A stretch of 64,000 nucleotides of DNA from Abelmoschus esculentus (GCA_035048815.1 JAUCBN010000047.1:12986001-13050000), one strand, 5' to 3'; counted from the first letter of the stretch, positions 1 to 14,272 are shown. Notes: generated from the sequence alone by a model not told the origin. Numbers and translations are program-made.

Positions 1-99
1 GGGAGACCTAACTTTGTTAAGATCTCTAAAGCTCTCAAAGGTTTTGGGTGGCTGCACCATGTTGGTAACACCAAACATGCCAAGAAAGGGTACTACTGA
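1..99 (+). CDS. 3' end of a gene cut by the window edge, unrecognised
   Basis: Reading from base 1 in frame 1 gives 32 basic, aromatic-rich residues that begin GRPNFVKISKALKG, end KKGYY, and stop at TGA (97-99). Base composition is clearly more GC-rich than the AT-rich DNA that follows, as expected for a coding exon. I do not recognise the family. Its start lies outside the window, and it could also be a chance frame. Confidence 0.4.
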   Translation, partial: GRPNFVKISKALKGFGWLHHVGNTKHAKKGYY

Positions 100-1660
100 A
101 TTTCCAGGTTTTATGTTTGATGAGATGGATTTTTCTTAAAATCACAAGTAAATATATGATATTTGATTTCAAGATGTTAAGAGGAATAAATCTTTAGTGT
201 AAAAGGAATTGTTCGAATTTAAATAATTTTATTAAAAAATTTATTTATTAAAATTAAATATATAATATAAATCGATTTAAATTAATCAATAAAATCACTG
301 GAGATTGAAAAGGTAACCCAGAAAAGGTTAAAGCGAACTTGTTCTACTAAATAATGGGTGTGGCCCAGCATAATGGAATTCTATTTTATCATCGACGGTC
401 AAATGGAAATCGCAACCATATCTCCATAATCTCATATAAATATGTTGATTAAATAGTTAAATAAATATTAAATTATATTTGTAATTTATTTATAATATTT
501 AAATTATTTTTTTAACAGATGCTTAAAATTTTATTTCAGTTATTTTAAATGTTTGAGTATTGAAAATCATTAGTTAATTAAAATATGACTCGTGATACGT
601 TTTAATTTTAATTTTTTAATAATTTTTAAATTAAAATTATTTTTTAAAATTATAATTTTATTTTTTTAAATAATCTTAAATCTCTAATTTAAAACCCGAA
701 GTCTCCAAATTATTGATGTTGTCATCATTGATTGTCTTATTGAAAATCATCACTATTATTATTAGACAATCACGATTATTTTTTTTATCGCTCATCATCA
801 ATAATCGGTAATAAGTATGTTAGAAAATTGATTGACACACCTATTATCAATTATCGATAATGGGTGATTGTGGTGGTCTCTGATGACGGATATGGTGCAT
901 AGTGGTGTGATCATTGGTGACAGAATTGATCGAGGAAATTAATAATTTTGAATTTGGGATTATTTTATGAGTTATGAAAAAAATTATAATTTATTTAAGA
1001 TCGAGTTAAAAATAAATTAAATAAAAAAAATATTTTTCTAAAAAAATAGCAATAGTTAAAGGATAGACATTTAAAATGATAAAAATTAAATTTTAAATAC
1101 TTATTGCCGATCGACCGAGGGTCCAATGAAGCTGAATCGACAAGTATTGAAGTACTTAGAAAGCTTTATAGCATCGGAAAATCCAAGGTCGAAGGACTGA
1201 TCTTATCATAGAGGCCCAAATCTCTTGCAAATTCCAGACTTTGAACAGCTGCGAGTAAGGATTAGCGTTTGATCTAATTGAGTCGAATAAAAAATTTTAA
1301 GTCGATTCTAATTTTATCATTCTCACTTTATTTAAAAAAAATAAATTGAGTCGAGTTTTCGAGTTCTTATAAAATTTAATTATAATTATTTATTATATTA
1401 CGATTTGATTGTAATTTAAACGATTTTTACTAATTATATAAGATATGTATATATTATAATATCTCAAACTTAAAAACAAATCCTTTGATTACTAAAAATC
1501 TCGAGTTATTTTAATTTTTATTTTACAATTCAGATTTTATTTGAAATTTTTTTAGTCAATTTAAGTTTATAAAATTTTGAATCGAGTCAAAACGAGTCGA
1601 ATATTTTCATGTCGACTCAAATCGAATTATTCAATTTTTTTTAGTTATTCATAAACTAAG
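100..1660. other. AT-rich intergenic DNA
   Basis: No convincing gene. The stretch 200-300 resembles the AT-rich body of the SINE-like repeat seen better at 12.0 and 31.5 kb. Between about 1250 and 1640 there are repeated GAGTCGA / CGAGTTTTCGAG motifs, probably an old relative of the GAGTTCGAG-type repeats at 21.3 and 61.8 kb. Confidence 0.4.
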
Positions 1661-1667
1661 CTGCTCG

Positions 1668-2070
1668 TTGAATGATCCAACTCATCTCCACCAAACGCTA
1701 CCGCCACGCCAAGACACCGAGACACTAATTGAGGAAGTTCTCGCTGTTGCTTGCCCCGTCAGTGTCCCTCTGTACAACGCCGTGATCCGTTTCTGCTGTG
1801 GCCGTAAGTTCCTTTTCAACCGCGCCTTTGATGTTTACAAGCAAATGTTGAAATCCAAATGAATGGGATTGTATGGATGTGAGCCAAATGCATATGCATA
1901 CGGTTATATTTTCAATGGCCTGCACGAGAAAGGAAGGGTTTCAGAGGGCTTTGGAGATGAGGGAGAAAGGTTTGGTGCCGAAAGGGAAAGGGCGTGCTTA
2001 TATGATTCTGATTTGTAATCTTCCGATGGAACAGAAGCTTGATGATGCTGTTGATGTTGCTTAAGATATG
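1668..2070 (+). pseudogene. Pentatricopeptide repeat (PPR) gene remnant
   Basis: One frame (to 1862) reads a PPR-like helix pair, with VPLYNAVIRFCCGRKF followed by AFDVYKQMLKSK. The next repeat, around CEPNAYAYGYIFNGLHEKGR, is found only after a frame change near 1860. A third segment in yet another frame contains VPKGKGRAYMILICNLP and ends with a stop at 2062-2064. PPR proteins bind organellar RNA, but here only two or three of the 35-residue repeats remain. There is no ATG-started frame through them, and at least two frameshifts break the coding sequence. The stretch is more GC-rich than its flanks. I read it as a decayed fragment of a larger PPR gene; the parent gene cannot be named. Confidence 0.7.
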
Positions 2071-4494
2071 TTGGTGAAACAAATGATGGGGACAGGAAAG
2101 GACTTCACAACCCTATTCCCCCCTTCCCCAACCCAAATTTAAAATAAATATATAATAAAAAAGACATCAACGGTTACTGATAAAGAGTTGAATGATAAGT
2201 TAGGGTATTTAGATTGATCTTGGTTGCTTGCTTTGTGATGGTGTTGAACTTAAAACTCGAGATCACCTGTTCAGAAATTATGCTTTCTCAACTCAAGTAT
2301 GACATTTATTTGTTCTTGCCTGCAAGTTATAATGGACTCAACGAGGTTGGTCTGCTAGCTTTAACTGGGTTTTACAGTTTGGAAAGAGGAAATCCATACG
2401 AACTATAATTGCACATTTAGCTTGACGTGGATTAAACTATCATGTCTGAAAAGAGAAAAGCAATCGTTTATATGGGAAGCAATCATATTCGTCCGATTCT
2501 GTTTTTGAGTAAATTATACATAATATTGGTTTATATTTTAATTCTTGTCATCTTTTTTTATAAGGATATAGTCATTAATTAGGGTATAGTATGAAATTAA
2601 TTTTGTGTTTTCTTTTAATTGGTTTGTAAAGATGATAAATACAGATAATTATTTTAGATGGATAAAATTTTAATTTATTAAAATAACAAAGACACCAACC
2701 AAAGTTACAATTAGTGCCCAAAAAGGGTTTTTAAAGGTTTAAAGCAAAGTTAAAATAAGGACACCAACCCTAATCATCATTTAGATTGTTCCCTACACAT
2801 CAACCCAAATGCCTTCAAAGTAGACTTTATCATTAGTTGTGAAGACTTGGAGGGTAATGTTGGTTTGGGGGAATGGAGGGTTTGGTTAGCACATGGAGTT
2901 CAAGGTTTGATTAAGACATTTTAACCCCCAACCCCCCCCTAAGATCAACATATACATCATGCTAGAAGCATTGGAGGGATTAATGTGTGATTAAGGATGT
3001 AATTAGGATTGAATTCGAGAGTAAAATATAAATAGTTATTTTCTTAATCTTTTTACAGTGTTTTTATTTACCTCTAACACTAAAAAGATATGTTTAGAGT
3101 TGAAGATTAAGATATAGGGTATAAAGTGTGTGCTTTATCTTTTACGGTTAATATTTAAAAATTAAAGTTTGAACTTAATTTAGATAATAATAGGACATAA
3201 ATAAAATACTAAAAATACGACAGAGATTTTTTTATTCTTTTTAAGTTATTAATAGTTCTGTCTGTGTATACGAAGTCATTGTTGAAAAAAAAAATAATGA
3301 TGGATCCATCACGTAACATTGGCACAATCATATAGTGTTGTATAATATTTTAGAGTAATTTAATTTTTAATTTAGATTTAAATAATTATTTTATAGATAA
3401 AAATTATTAGTTAACTAATGATATATAATTATTAATTAATCCATGGTAAGAGAAAATTTCTCTTAACTGTTATCATTCGGTTAGCATGGTGTTGTTACCT
3501 ATATTTTATTTGGCAAGAATAAAACGGTAGAGTGCATGAAAGTAAGTCCAGGCAGGTGGATGTCATTGTTTCCTTGATAATGATAAGTGTTCGATTAAGG
3601 TTAAGGAGAAAATTTGCGACTTGATTCTTCAAGTCTTGCTATGAACTAGGGAATTGTATAGATAGTTTTATTTGGTTGTATAGTTGTTTTCTTTATTGTT
3701 GTACAGTTTTTTTAGTACTTTTGGGTGAATATTTTTTTTCATTTATCCAAAAAAAATATATAATTTAAAATAACATGATAAACTTATGATAGTACATATT
3801 GATATAATAGTATCATATAAGAAAATGTGTTAACTTAAAAAAATATTATATTAATTAAAAAACAATTTTATATAATAAAGTAAATTTTTTTTATCATTTT
3901 TATCTAATTATTTTAAACTATTTATAGTTAATTTAATAATAATTTTATTCATAAAAAATATTTAATTTAAAATAAAATATTAATACTTAAATTATTCGAA
4001 ATTTTTAAGAAGTATAACTGCCCCAATACCCCTAAATCTATCCATATATAAAATAAGATCATTCGATTATCTTTATCCACTCAACTAATTAATGGGTATT
4101 GGTTAGTTATCCTATATTTTTAATAAATTAATTATGATTATAATTATTCACTCCCCTAAAATAATGTAAAATATGAATGGCTATGAAATATTAAAACCCT
4201 AATGATTAGGATTAGCATTAATTAATACATTATATCTTACAAATGTCGGTGCTTTTTGCTAATAAGATGATTGCACCAGAAATACCCAGATTTTCACTCT
4301 GGTAATTTGGGAAGGAAAATTAGAAAAAGGACAAAATCAATGACAACCCAGAAAAATAAAATATAATAAAAGGGTGAAGAAGAACAAAGAATCCTCCTTT
4401 AGTTCATGCACTTAGCTCCATATTGAATTTCTTTGTATATACAGCAGCCATTTTCTCCTTTTCTGAGCTTTAATCCTGGATTAAACAATGGCTA
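2071..4494. other. Intergenic DNA between the PPR remnant and the bHLH gene
   Basis: AT-rich, with no coding stretch I can support. The last few hundred bases (about 4200-4494) should hold the 3' untranslated region and polyadenylation signals of the minus-strand bHLH gene. Confidence 0.35.
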
Positions 4495-6749
4495 CTAGAG
4501 CTCAACTTTCATGTGACCTACTTCATTTAACCCGGCATTTATATATTATTTTAAATTCAATAAAAATGATGTAAAAACAATTAATTTTCATGGAAATTGC
4601 ATTTTTCTTACCCTGGAAATTCTCTGATGGTAATGCAAGTTCCCTGCTTTGATTTTGGCCAAACCCCATTTCAACTATGGTTTGCAGGTCATCCTCACTG
4701 AATGTTGGGTACTGGAAACACAATTGTGCAAAGTTTTAGATTGTTTAGAAGGGTATATCGGCGATACAACGTCATAATTTAAGGCTAAAAGACGTTAAAT
4801 TTTAAAACTTGTCCGAACAATCTAAAATGTTATCAAAAAGTATAACATTTTAGGTTGAGTTTCGAAACTTACCGTCTTCTAGCCTTAAACTAAACTGTCC
4901 TGTTTAGAACAGTGAAATTCAAGTGACAGAATTGAATTTTAGTTCGGTTGATATGATTGTTGTTGTAAGTGATAGCAACTATAAATTTCACAGTGGAAAA
5001 AGAACTTACTGTAGGCAGAGTATGGGTGTATGGGTGAACCGGAGGGGGTACAGGGTCCACTAAGCATGGGGTCATTGTCCCATTAGACAAAGCTTGATTT
5101 TGCTGTGTCTGGTGTCCAAATATGGGTGATGCCGAGGAATCTAATGGGAATATTTGATGTGTCAAACTGTTGTTGTTTGATTGAAATCCCTGCAAAAACA
5201 AACAAGAACAAAAAGTAAATCCCCATTTCAAAGATCTGAAGCAATTTTATATAACAAAATTTTCAATATATTTAATGACTTACATCCTTTGGCATTGAAC
5301 CATCCATGTTAAACTCCAGCCTGGTATTCACTGAAGCTAACTTCATGGAAAGGAACTGCCAATAAAATAATATCATAAAACTAGAAGTCTAGAAAAAGAA
5401 CTTCAATCTTAAGAAATCCATCAGGCATCAACAAAGGTTTAATCTTTTTACCTCAACTTGACACTGCAATGATTGAACATAGTTTATGATTTCATCTAGC
5501 ATTAAGGCTTTTCCGGTCACCTACAAGTTGGAAAATTCAGCACCATATTATAGAATTACAGCAATAATTTGGTTCTTTTCTGTGTTTTTTACTAAGTTGT
5601 GAACAAATTTTCGAACCTTGTTGCAACCAGGAACAAGATTTTGCAGAAGTTTCATTCTCTCACTGATTTTCTCTCTACGGACCTAATGGAGTGACAGATT
5701 ATGTGTCAATGTAAATGGTTTGAATTGAGGAAAAAATTCTGGGTTTTATGATTCATACTCTTTCAGCTAAACTATGGCTGTCAGTGGCTTGGCCCCTTCT
5801 TGCTCTAACGTGAATATAATCTTTGGGTGGCTCCGGAGGTTTTGGGGTTGCATTTCCTTTTGATTCTTCCTCGTTCGATTCTTCGTTTTGTTCAGTCGTC
5901 TGGAAATTGATAAATTAGATGACTAACGGAAGTTTTAAAACAAATTTTCAGTGAATCTATGGCGTAATTGTTTACCTTTGCAGCATTTGTCGATGGAGAT
6001 GATGAATTCTCGCTTGTTTTTGCTTTGGGAACTGCTTTTCTTTTCCTTGAATTCGTTCCTTTCGAAGCTTTTGAACCAGGACCGCCATTGGTAACGGAGG
6101 ATTCCTCTTGAGAATTGACTAACTCCGATCGGTCCCCGATCGGAGACGCCATTGCCTTTAACGAAGGACTACTGGAAACACGAGGTAGCTTGGCGTTTGA
6201 CGACGATGGGTTAGATCTGTAACCGGAGATTTCGTTATAATTGTTGTTGAGTCCGAATTGACTCGTTCTGCCGTTAAAACTCCGGCTTCCGAAACTAGAG
6301 AATTTCGCCGCTCTCTCTGCAAATCCAGGATCGGTTGAGAAATCCGCCACACTGGAATTCATCCCCATTGTTTTTCCCAAGCTGGGAAGCTTGTCTGTGA
6401 CCGTCGTTGGCAAGTTCAACTTAGGAGGAGAATTCAATGGAGTGCTGTAACAAGAAGTGTTGGTGCTGTTGTTTCCATTTATGTATGAAGAAGAAGAAGC
6501 CATTAAAGGGTGTGGGGAGATGTCGCCGGAGTTACCGATACTCCCCAATTTGCCGATCAATTCCCTGAACACGAATACGTCGTTGGAGACATTGGAACCC
6601 GATGCCGCCGGAGAAGACACCATTGAACTCAGTGCCGACTCGAACTGTAGACCGTAATCTGATGCTTGGATTTCCATGGCTGAAGATAACGACTGCCCGA
6701 AGTCCAATGGCGGGATTCCTTGAGCACTAAGGAAAAATTGGTTTTCCAT
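4495..6749 (-). CDS. bHLH transcription factor, CIB/bHLH49-bHLH62 type
   Basis: Eight exons on the minus strand: 6749-5976, 5899-5759, 5682-5617, 5520-5452, 5355-5284, 5189-5010, 4711-4612 and 4517-4495. All use GT/AG borders and join in frame to 474 residues. The N-terminal half is Ser/Asn-rich and low complexity, with a basic KRKAVPKAK segment. The bHLH domain covers about residues 299-348 and includes [17 protein letters not shown] and [13 protein letters not shown]. His300, Glu304 and Arg308 form the H-E-R set that reads E-box/G-box DNA, so it should act in the nucleus as a dimer. The C-terminus has the conserved [13 protein letters not shown] motif and ends in HMKVEL, typical of Arabidopsis bHLH49/62/74/78 relatives (subfamily XII with CIB1). 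The last exon has only 23 coding bases. I chose the ATG at 6749 because it opens the long first exon directly after a plausible 5' leader. The exact orthologue is not settled. Confidence 0.93.
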
Positions 6750-9439
6750 TGGATTGAAAAGGTTCGTTCAATGTGAAAATCCTGTTCAAGAATCGTTTGA
6801 TATTTAAGTTCGGATTTTATATTTTCCGGGAAAATGTGATCCGAAGGGAAAGTAAGGGAAAATGTTAAAGCAAATAAGAAAGAAAAAGGGCAAACAAACG
6901 GGAACGTTTAAGATGATGGGTTGACAATGGAGTTATATAGATCTAAATTAAATGTTAATTTTATAAATTAAAAAAAATATTATTTATTTTTTAAAATATT
7001 ATAATAAGAAATGTCGAGTTTTTTTATATAAAAAATTAGGATATAGAACCTTAGAGGTTATTGAACTAAATTTAAATGATTATTTTAATAAACGAACTAT
7101 TAAAAATTATTAAATAATTATTAAATTTATTAATATAAAATATTATAAAATTGTTATAGTTTTTTATTAAAGTGTTATAAAATGTTCACTAAATTTATTA
7201 AAAAAATTATTGCTATCATAACGTCATAATAATTATATTATAATAAATTTGACGAATTTTATTTTTATTTTATAAATTTTAAAATTTTAGTGATTAAAAT
7301 GATCATCTAATCATAATTTAGTGATTTATGATAAAATTTATAGATAAGTATATAATAATAATGCATGTTTAATTAAGCAAAACAGTTTATGAACAGTGAA
7401 ATGGTATAAGTGATAAATAATGAACAAATATTTTTTATCTTTCTTATATCTAAATGTTAAAAGAAATAAAATTAAAAATTTTAATTTTAATTTTTAAACT
7501 CTATATACTAAAAGGTATATTATACCTAAAATTATATAAACCCTGATGAAACTCTAAACCTAATTTTAATATAAAATATAAATATATATAACAAAAATAG
7601 TAAAAATTATTTATAAATAATTTAGTATCGTTTAAGTAAATCTTAAATTCGAGACATTGTATATACTTAGGCTTAGTTCAACTACAGGTTTGGAATGGAA
7701 TTTTGCGCAATTCCCGTTTTCCCAACAAAATCTAGAAAATAGTACAATGGGAAAACCCCCATTTGCAACACAAAATCCCTCAAATTACGACGGCAACTCG
7801 ACTCTATGAGACTCGTTCAACAACGCTTTATCTGTTAACCCCAAAACACCTGTTCTAAATGGGTAACTTAACAAATTTTTATAATTTTTATAAAAAAAAT
7901 TAACCACTAAAATTAAATATACGATACAGATTGATTTAAAATAATCGAGATAAATTTTAAAAATTGTATTAGAGAAAACCAATCAAAAGCAATTATTACT
8001 ACTAACATAATTGTAATTGTTGGTTTCCCCCCGTAAAATTCGTGTTCCTGGCGGGCCTTAAACGTCAAATCACTAAAATTTCGTAACCCTCTCTTGAAAT
8101 TCTCAATCTCTCTCGATTGAATCCAACCCATAAATTTCCTCCATTGCTCGAAATTCTTCACTCTAAAGCTACCTAAATCGTAATTAACAACTTAATCAGG
8201 GTTTAATTGAGTTTTTTGGGACAAAATTTAAATACAATTAAGCTTAATTGTAGTAGTTTACACATCTCATTTTTTAAATAATTTGTTTTAGTTTTCCATT
8301 TGAATAATATTTATGCATAGTCAATGTAAATAACCAAATGGTACTTGAATGGATTTAAAAAATAAAATTACTTAATATTGTTTTAAATAAAAATAATTAT
8401 TTCATCAACAAGCAATAAAAAAACGGTTTTTAAAATATTTTAATTTAAAATTTATGAGTTTAGTTTATGATTTATAATATAAAGTTTAAGGTCGAGGAAT
8501 GAATGAAATAAAATGGATGTAATAATAAGATAAATGTGAGGAACAATGAGGATTCTGGACAAGTGTAATAAGAGCAACTGCATGGGGTCTCTTGAAAATA
8601 GAGACCTAAAAATTTTAATAAACTACATTCATTAAATGATGTTAATATCGAAATTCATTATAATAATTTTAAAAATACTCTTAAGAAATATGAGTTATAA
8701 TTGTTAAAACGTTATAATTGTTTCGATAATTGATTATAAAATCTTATCGATTATTCTTATTATTATTGCAATTGTGAATAAGTGAGGTTATGGACATCCG
8801 CAATAAAAATGATCGCACATTGGCCCTTAAAAAGGACAATTGATTTTAAGGAACACATTTTTAAAACTAGTGAACAATTACTTCTAAAGACAACATTTTA
8901 ATAAATATAGGTCTTAAAATCTTTAAACCGCCCTTTGATAACGAATGAGAAGGGCTAGGTTGTTACTTGTTAGATTGTAGATTAGACACTTAAAGTTTAA
9001 CGAAAGAAAAAATATTAAATGAATTTTGTTTATCACATCATTCATAGTCTGATTTAATAAAAAAAAATTATTGATTTTTTTTACATGTCATTAAAAAGTG
9101 AATAATTATTTAAAAATTATATTACATAGATGAATCTTAATTGATAAATTATAAATAACAAATGGAATATAATTTTTCTAAAAAAAATGGTTGGTTAATT
9201 TTTTTTCAACTACTTCTCTCCTAAACACACAGATTTATTTTTTAAAAAATGCCCACAGAGATAGTTAAATAAATAAATAAAGAGTTGAATTTGAGGGAGG
9301 CTAAGTCTCTCCTTGCATTAAATTCCCAGCCTAGCCGATTAACTCGGCTTTGGTCGGGTTCACATATTATATACTACGACTATAAAGTAATAAATACATT
9401 ACTTAGCTCACATTCATACAAAAACACCATTTCCTATAC

Positions 9440-9440
<1 letters not shown>
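6750..9440. other. bHLH 5' flank and AT-rich intergenic DNA
   Basis: About 6750-6940 is the probable 5' untranslated region and promoter of the bHLH gene. Beyond it the DNA is very AT-rich. A less AT-rich island at 7680-8170 has short minus-strand frames with no recognisable family. Pieces at 7622-7665 and 7900-7960 resemble the SINE-like repeat at 31.5 kb. Confidence 0.35.

Positions 9441-9476
<36 letters not shown>
9441..9476. repeat. (AAT)n microsatellite
   Basis: About twelve perfect ATA/AAT trinucleotide units in a row. Confidence 0.95.
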
Positions 9477-10727
9477 GCACGAACCATCTAGCATCATCGG
9501 TTAAAGGAACGGTTGTTGTTCTTAGAGGTCACGGGTTCGAGCACCGGTGCTGTCAGCACAGTGACTGAGCGATCAATGTTAAAAAAGTTGAGAGTATACT
9601 CTAGAACAGATACTACTAATCATTGTAGCTAAATCGAAAAATAATAATAATAATTATTATTGTTCGATTGAAAAAAAGTCAAAACTAGTGGTCTAATAAT
9701 AAAAAATTATTATATGATTCAACTTATCACGTTCTTTATAATCTAATTTAATAAAATTTATATTTAAAATAACATATAAAAAATAAATAAATAATTATTA
9801 TTAAATAACATTATAAATAACATAGTAAACTAGATTTATCTACTAATTTTTCTCAATCTGATGATAGTTTTAAGCCTAAATTCGAGTAGTTTCTTTGGTT
9901 CGGTGTTGATGTTTCAATATAAATGATTGTGACATTTTTGTTGCATGTTTTTTTATACTAGATAAGTATTATTACCAATTTAATATTTTCAAAGTATCAA
10001 CTTAATTTAATATATATATAATGTAATTTTTTTAACAATTTTAAACAAGTAAAAATTTTAAATATTTTGAAGGGTAAGTAAAATTTTTTTAAAATTTCAA
10101 AGTGTTTTTTTAATTGAGTCCTCATGTAGTTGTCTTTTTGGCGCTAGGCACCTTAAATAGTATTAATGATCTGAATCATGATACTATGAATAGAGTAAAT
10201 TGAATTAAAATAATTATTATAATATAATTTTATAAACCTTAAAATTATAAGGATGAAATCAAGATCGAAGATCAAGGATCAAATACAAATGTTAAAAAAT
10301 AAAAGGGAAAATATATAATTAATTCAACATATAGATAGACACACACCACAAAGATTTAAAAAAAATATACGTGGGAAAGGAACTCTTTTATGATCTATTG
10401 GGTTCATCTTAAAATCTATAGATTCAGATTAATCGATCAATAAATTAAATATTAAATACTTTTTAAATATTATTATAATTATCTAATATATTTAAGCCGT
10501 TAATTTAGCATCTTTAAGACAATCCAATTAAATCTTTGATGTTTAGAAGCTTAATCATTAAAAAGATTATAAAAGCAGAGGTAATTATGTAGGAAACACA
10601 GTGGATTTAATTCATCAATATTTTCGGACAGCCTAATTCACTGTCCGAAGACGCAGTGTTTTTGTCTTATTAGTAAGTAGATGGATCTTGTCGGCTACAA
10701 TCATCCAAATATAATTTTATCATGAAA

Positions 10728-10758
<31 letters not shown>

Positions 10759-13700
10759 TGCATGATTTTTCTAACCACTCCCAAATTATTAGCTGCTTTT
10801 GTCGTGGACTTTGGACATCGTATTATAGGAATCTTATAACGATCAATAAATTAGAAATTAAATTATTTAAATAATATTTTATATTTAAATTATTATAATA
10901 TTTAATTATAAATTATTAAATAATAAATTAAATATTAATAATTATAAAAATAGATTATTAATATTTATTTTTTATTAATTGAATTTTATGTTATAATTTA
11001 TGTTCTCTTTTTTTCCATTATCGTTATTTGATTTCATATGCTTCATATTTTTTTCAATTTTGGCAACCATCAGACCTCTCTTTAATGCTCTTTAGATAAA
11101 CAAAGAAATCCCTTTTGACTGGAAAAATAGATAAAAACGAATATAAACTATGCAATAAATATACAATATATATATATAGGAATAAACGAGGGATGATCAT
11201 CCACTTAAAAATTTAAAATTTATATACGATTTAAAATTTTAAAATAATTATATAATTTTTATTAAAAATCTATTTTCGACACCTCTAATTTTTTATTAAT
11301 TAATTTACCCTTCTAACCTAAAGTCTTGTGTTCGTCCCTATATATATCCGAGAGCAAAGATGTAACCATGCATAAGAGTAGAAGGGGTTGATGTCCCTGC
11401 TAAAATTTTTTATAATTATATTTTTAGTCCTTTTAATTTAAATATTAATTAAGTAAATGTTTTTATCCTTTTAATTTTAAATTTAAAAATTTAATTAATT
11501 TTTACCCTTTCTAATATTAAATCTTAGCTTTATCCGTGTTCGAGAAATTTCGTGTTTCTTATATTCCTATCTAAGCTAAATACTTTATGTAAAACGTGAG
11601 GAAATTGAAACTTGAATTTAAATTCTGTCTTGCACTTGCTCCATGCATGCAGTGTTAAGACTCTTGGTCAACTAAATCAAGCTTACGTGTCTATCCTGCA
11701 TGCAAATTCCCCACCGTCCAATCACATCCAAAACCCTACCCTGAGTCTGCAAAATCATGGATTCTCATTTAATTCAATAGATAGGGTTTGACAACACTTT
11801 CAAACCCTAATTTATTACATTCTCATAAACATGCTCCACACTAATCAGTCTTATCTAAATACATCATCCTAATTAAATAAAATGAGTTAACATCATCAAT
11901 AATAAAATTTAAAATAGAATTAAATAATTTTATTTTAATGATATGATATAAGTTATTTTGTCTATAGAAAAATGAATAATAAAATTATACATGATATAAA
12001 TTATTAAAGTTTTAATATATTATTTAATAAGGGTGGTTCAAGTGATAAATAATTTGATTTTATTTAAACAAATTTCAGGTTTGAAGTATTATATATGTAG
12101 AATTTTTTTTTAAAAGATTCGCCCACCAAAATTAAATATATCATGTGCAAGAATGAGGCAGAATTTAAGATTAAGAGAAAAAATATAAATGATTGAAAGT
12201 GAGAGGATTTATAAATAAATCAAAATTTAAAAGAATTTAATTACGGGGACAAAGGTTAAAAAATCTTCGAATATATCTTAATTTTTGACGACGTAGGTCA
12301 ATCTAGATTAATCGAGACGAAATCTTAATATTCGAAATAATAATATTTTTTTAATGTATTTGTGGCAGTGGCATTAATGGTTGGATTTGGTAAATACTAT
12401 TGTCCCCCCCCCCCCCCTTTTATTGAAAGATTTCAGTACTGTATACTTCCTCAGTATTCAACATCGACGGCAGCATTTATCATTTACAGAAAATAAAATA
12501 AAATAAAAATATCTGTATTTAAATTTTAATGTCAATACATTTGGTGACGAAAATTCCCGTCACTGTAACACTTGGAGGTCGATTTTCAAATACATATTTA
12601 ATGATTTTAATTAACAATTTAGGGTATAAAAACGCATAATTCATGCAGAAATACAGAAAGTAAGTAAATTCAGATGAAACAATCTAAAAAAAATTACTTA
12701 TTAGTTTAACCTTTGTCTTCATAGCAAGCGTTTTCTCTGTCCTTGTGACACGTTTTTTGTTTTTATTTTTATAGTTTATTTTTCTTTGTGGTATGATTCA
12801 GACTCTAGTAACAGATTATTACAGAGATTTAATTCGGTGCTAGCGATGAAAATCGTTTTAAAATGTCGAAAAATGTCCAAAAGGTTGACACTAACTAATA
12901 TTTGCCTCCTATTTCAGTACTGTCATTTGTCGGTACAATTATATAAAAATTTTAAATTTATTTAAAAAAGTTATTGAGAAATTATATTTTATCCTTGCAT
13001 ACTTTTCTGTCTTAATAAAATTCTCACTTTTATATCTTAAAATTGTGTAACTTAAATTCTTATATTAAAAAAAAAATCAACGACTATTAAAATTTATATT
13101 TTTTCCACCCTCTATTTTAGTTTCTTAAAAAAAATCAATATAGTATAAAATTGTTATTTATTTTTTTATGTTGTATCTTATAAATTTTTTTCTTAAAATA
13201 ACGTAAAAAATCAATTTAATTGATACATATAAAATATTTTTTATTAGTTATATATATATATATATATGAGAAATGATCAAGTTACATAATGTAAATATTT
13301 TTAAGTTTTATACGTTTTCTGGATGTTGGATAACAGAAACGGATGACTATCTCTCTCTCTATAGATATAAAGAGAGAGATAAGATCAAGTTACATTATAT
13401 AAGTCTCTCTAAATTTTACATGTTTTTTATATCACTGAATGATTAAAATAGATGATTTAGATTACCTCTTTATTTTTTTTCCTAAGCGATAATCTTTGCA
13501 TAACTGTAATAATCCGAATCATTATTTCAATTATCTAATGATATAAAACTTAAAAAAATTTATATTATATAACTCGATCATATATATATATATATTCGGT
13601 GTTAGCGTATTTTAGCAGCCCCAACAGCTTAGAAATATATAAGCAGACATTTTACATAAAAACAAAAATAAAGAAGCCAAAAATCTCTCTAAAAAAACGC

Positions 13701-13921
13701 TGCCATTGGTTCCAATTCAGCAGGCAGTGCAGGCCAGCTTCTTACATAATCACTGACCATTACATTTTTTTTATTGGGTCAAAATATTTGCAAAATCCCT
13801 CTATTATGGAGACTATATCCGTTTAGCTCCTATATTATATAATCTAGTTCAAAGTCGTCCCTCTACTTACAAATATATCAATTTAATCCATGAAATCAAA
13901 TTTCATAAGACAAGAAATTAA
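9477..13921. other. Repeat-rich intergenic DNA
   Basis: No gene seen. It contains a (TA)n run at 10733-10758, a 14-base run of C at 12404-12417 (a possible assembly weak point), and a SINE-like copy at about 12030-12345. A possible old inverted-repeat element lies at about 13260-13590: GATCAAGTTACAT-type sequence near the left end recurs inverted at the right end. A box-B-like GGGTTCGAGCACC lies near 9530, without a recognisable tRNA around it. Confidence 0.4.
12030..12345 (+). repeat. SINE-like tRNA-derived repeat, degenerate copy
   Basis: It starts with GGGTGGTTCAAGTGATAA and has CAGGTTTGAAGTATT about 45 bases on, spaced like boxes A and B of a tRNA promoter. Its right part (GACGACGTAGGTCAATCTAG) matches the copy at 31467-31620. 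The poor box match and many differences suggest an old insertion. Confidence 0.4.
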
Positions 13922-14263
13922 GGGTAAATTACATAAATAGTCCCTTGATTATACCTCATATATCTTTTATATCTTTTGACTATCAAATGTTACAAATTGG
14001 TCCATTGATTAACTTTTTTGATATAAAGTGGTCACGTGCCGTTAAAAATTTGACGGAAAACTGATGTGAACGTTAACATGTTGACTTGGATTACAAAGAT
14101 TGAGGATGTCACATAGTTATCTAAATCAGCATGTTAACATCTACATCAGTAGACCACTTTGTATCAAAAAAGTTAGTCAATGAACCAATTTGTAATATTT
14201 GATAGGTAAGGGATGTAAAAGATAATTGAGGTATAGTTAAGGGACCATTTATATAATTTACCC
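13922..14263. mobile_element. MITE with about 110-base inverted repeats, 9-bp target duplication
   Basis: The left arm begins GGGTAAATTACATAAATAGT. The right arm is its inverse and ends ATATAATTTACCC, with pairing continuing inward through TTACAAATTGGTCCATTGA against its complement. The flanks AGAAATTAA (13913-13921) and AAAAATTAA (14264-14272) form a 9-base duplication with one mismatch, as for Mutator-type elements. It contains no coding sequence, so it would depend on a transposase elsewhere. Confidence 0.75.
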
Positions 14264-14272
14264 AAAAATTAA

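Noticed and set aside
7913..8161. 82-codon minus-strand frame beginning MKNFEQWRKFMGW
   Set aside because: It has a plausible start, but the second half is AT-rich translation, no family is recognisable, and there are no supporting exons.
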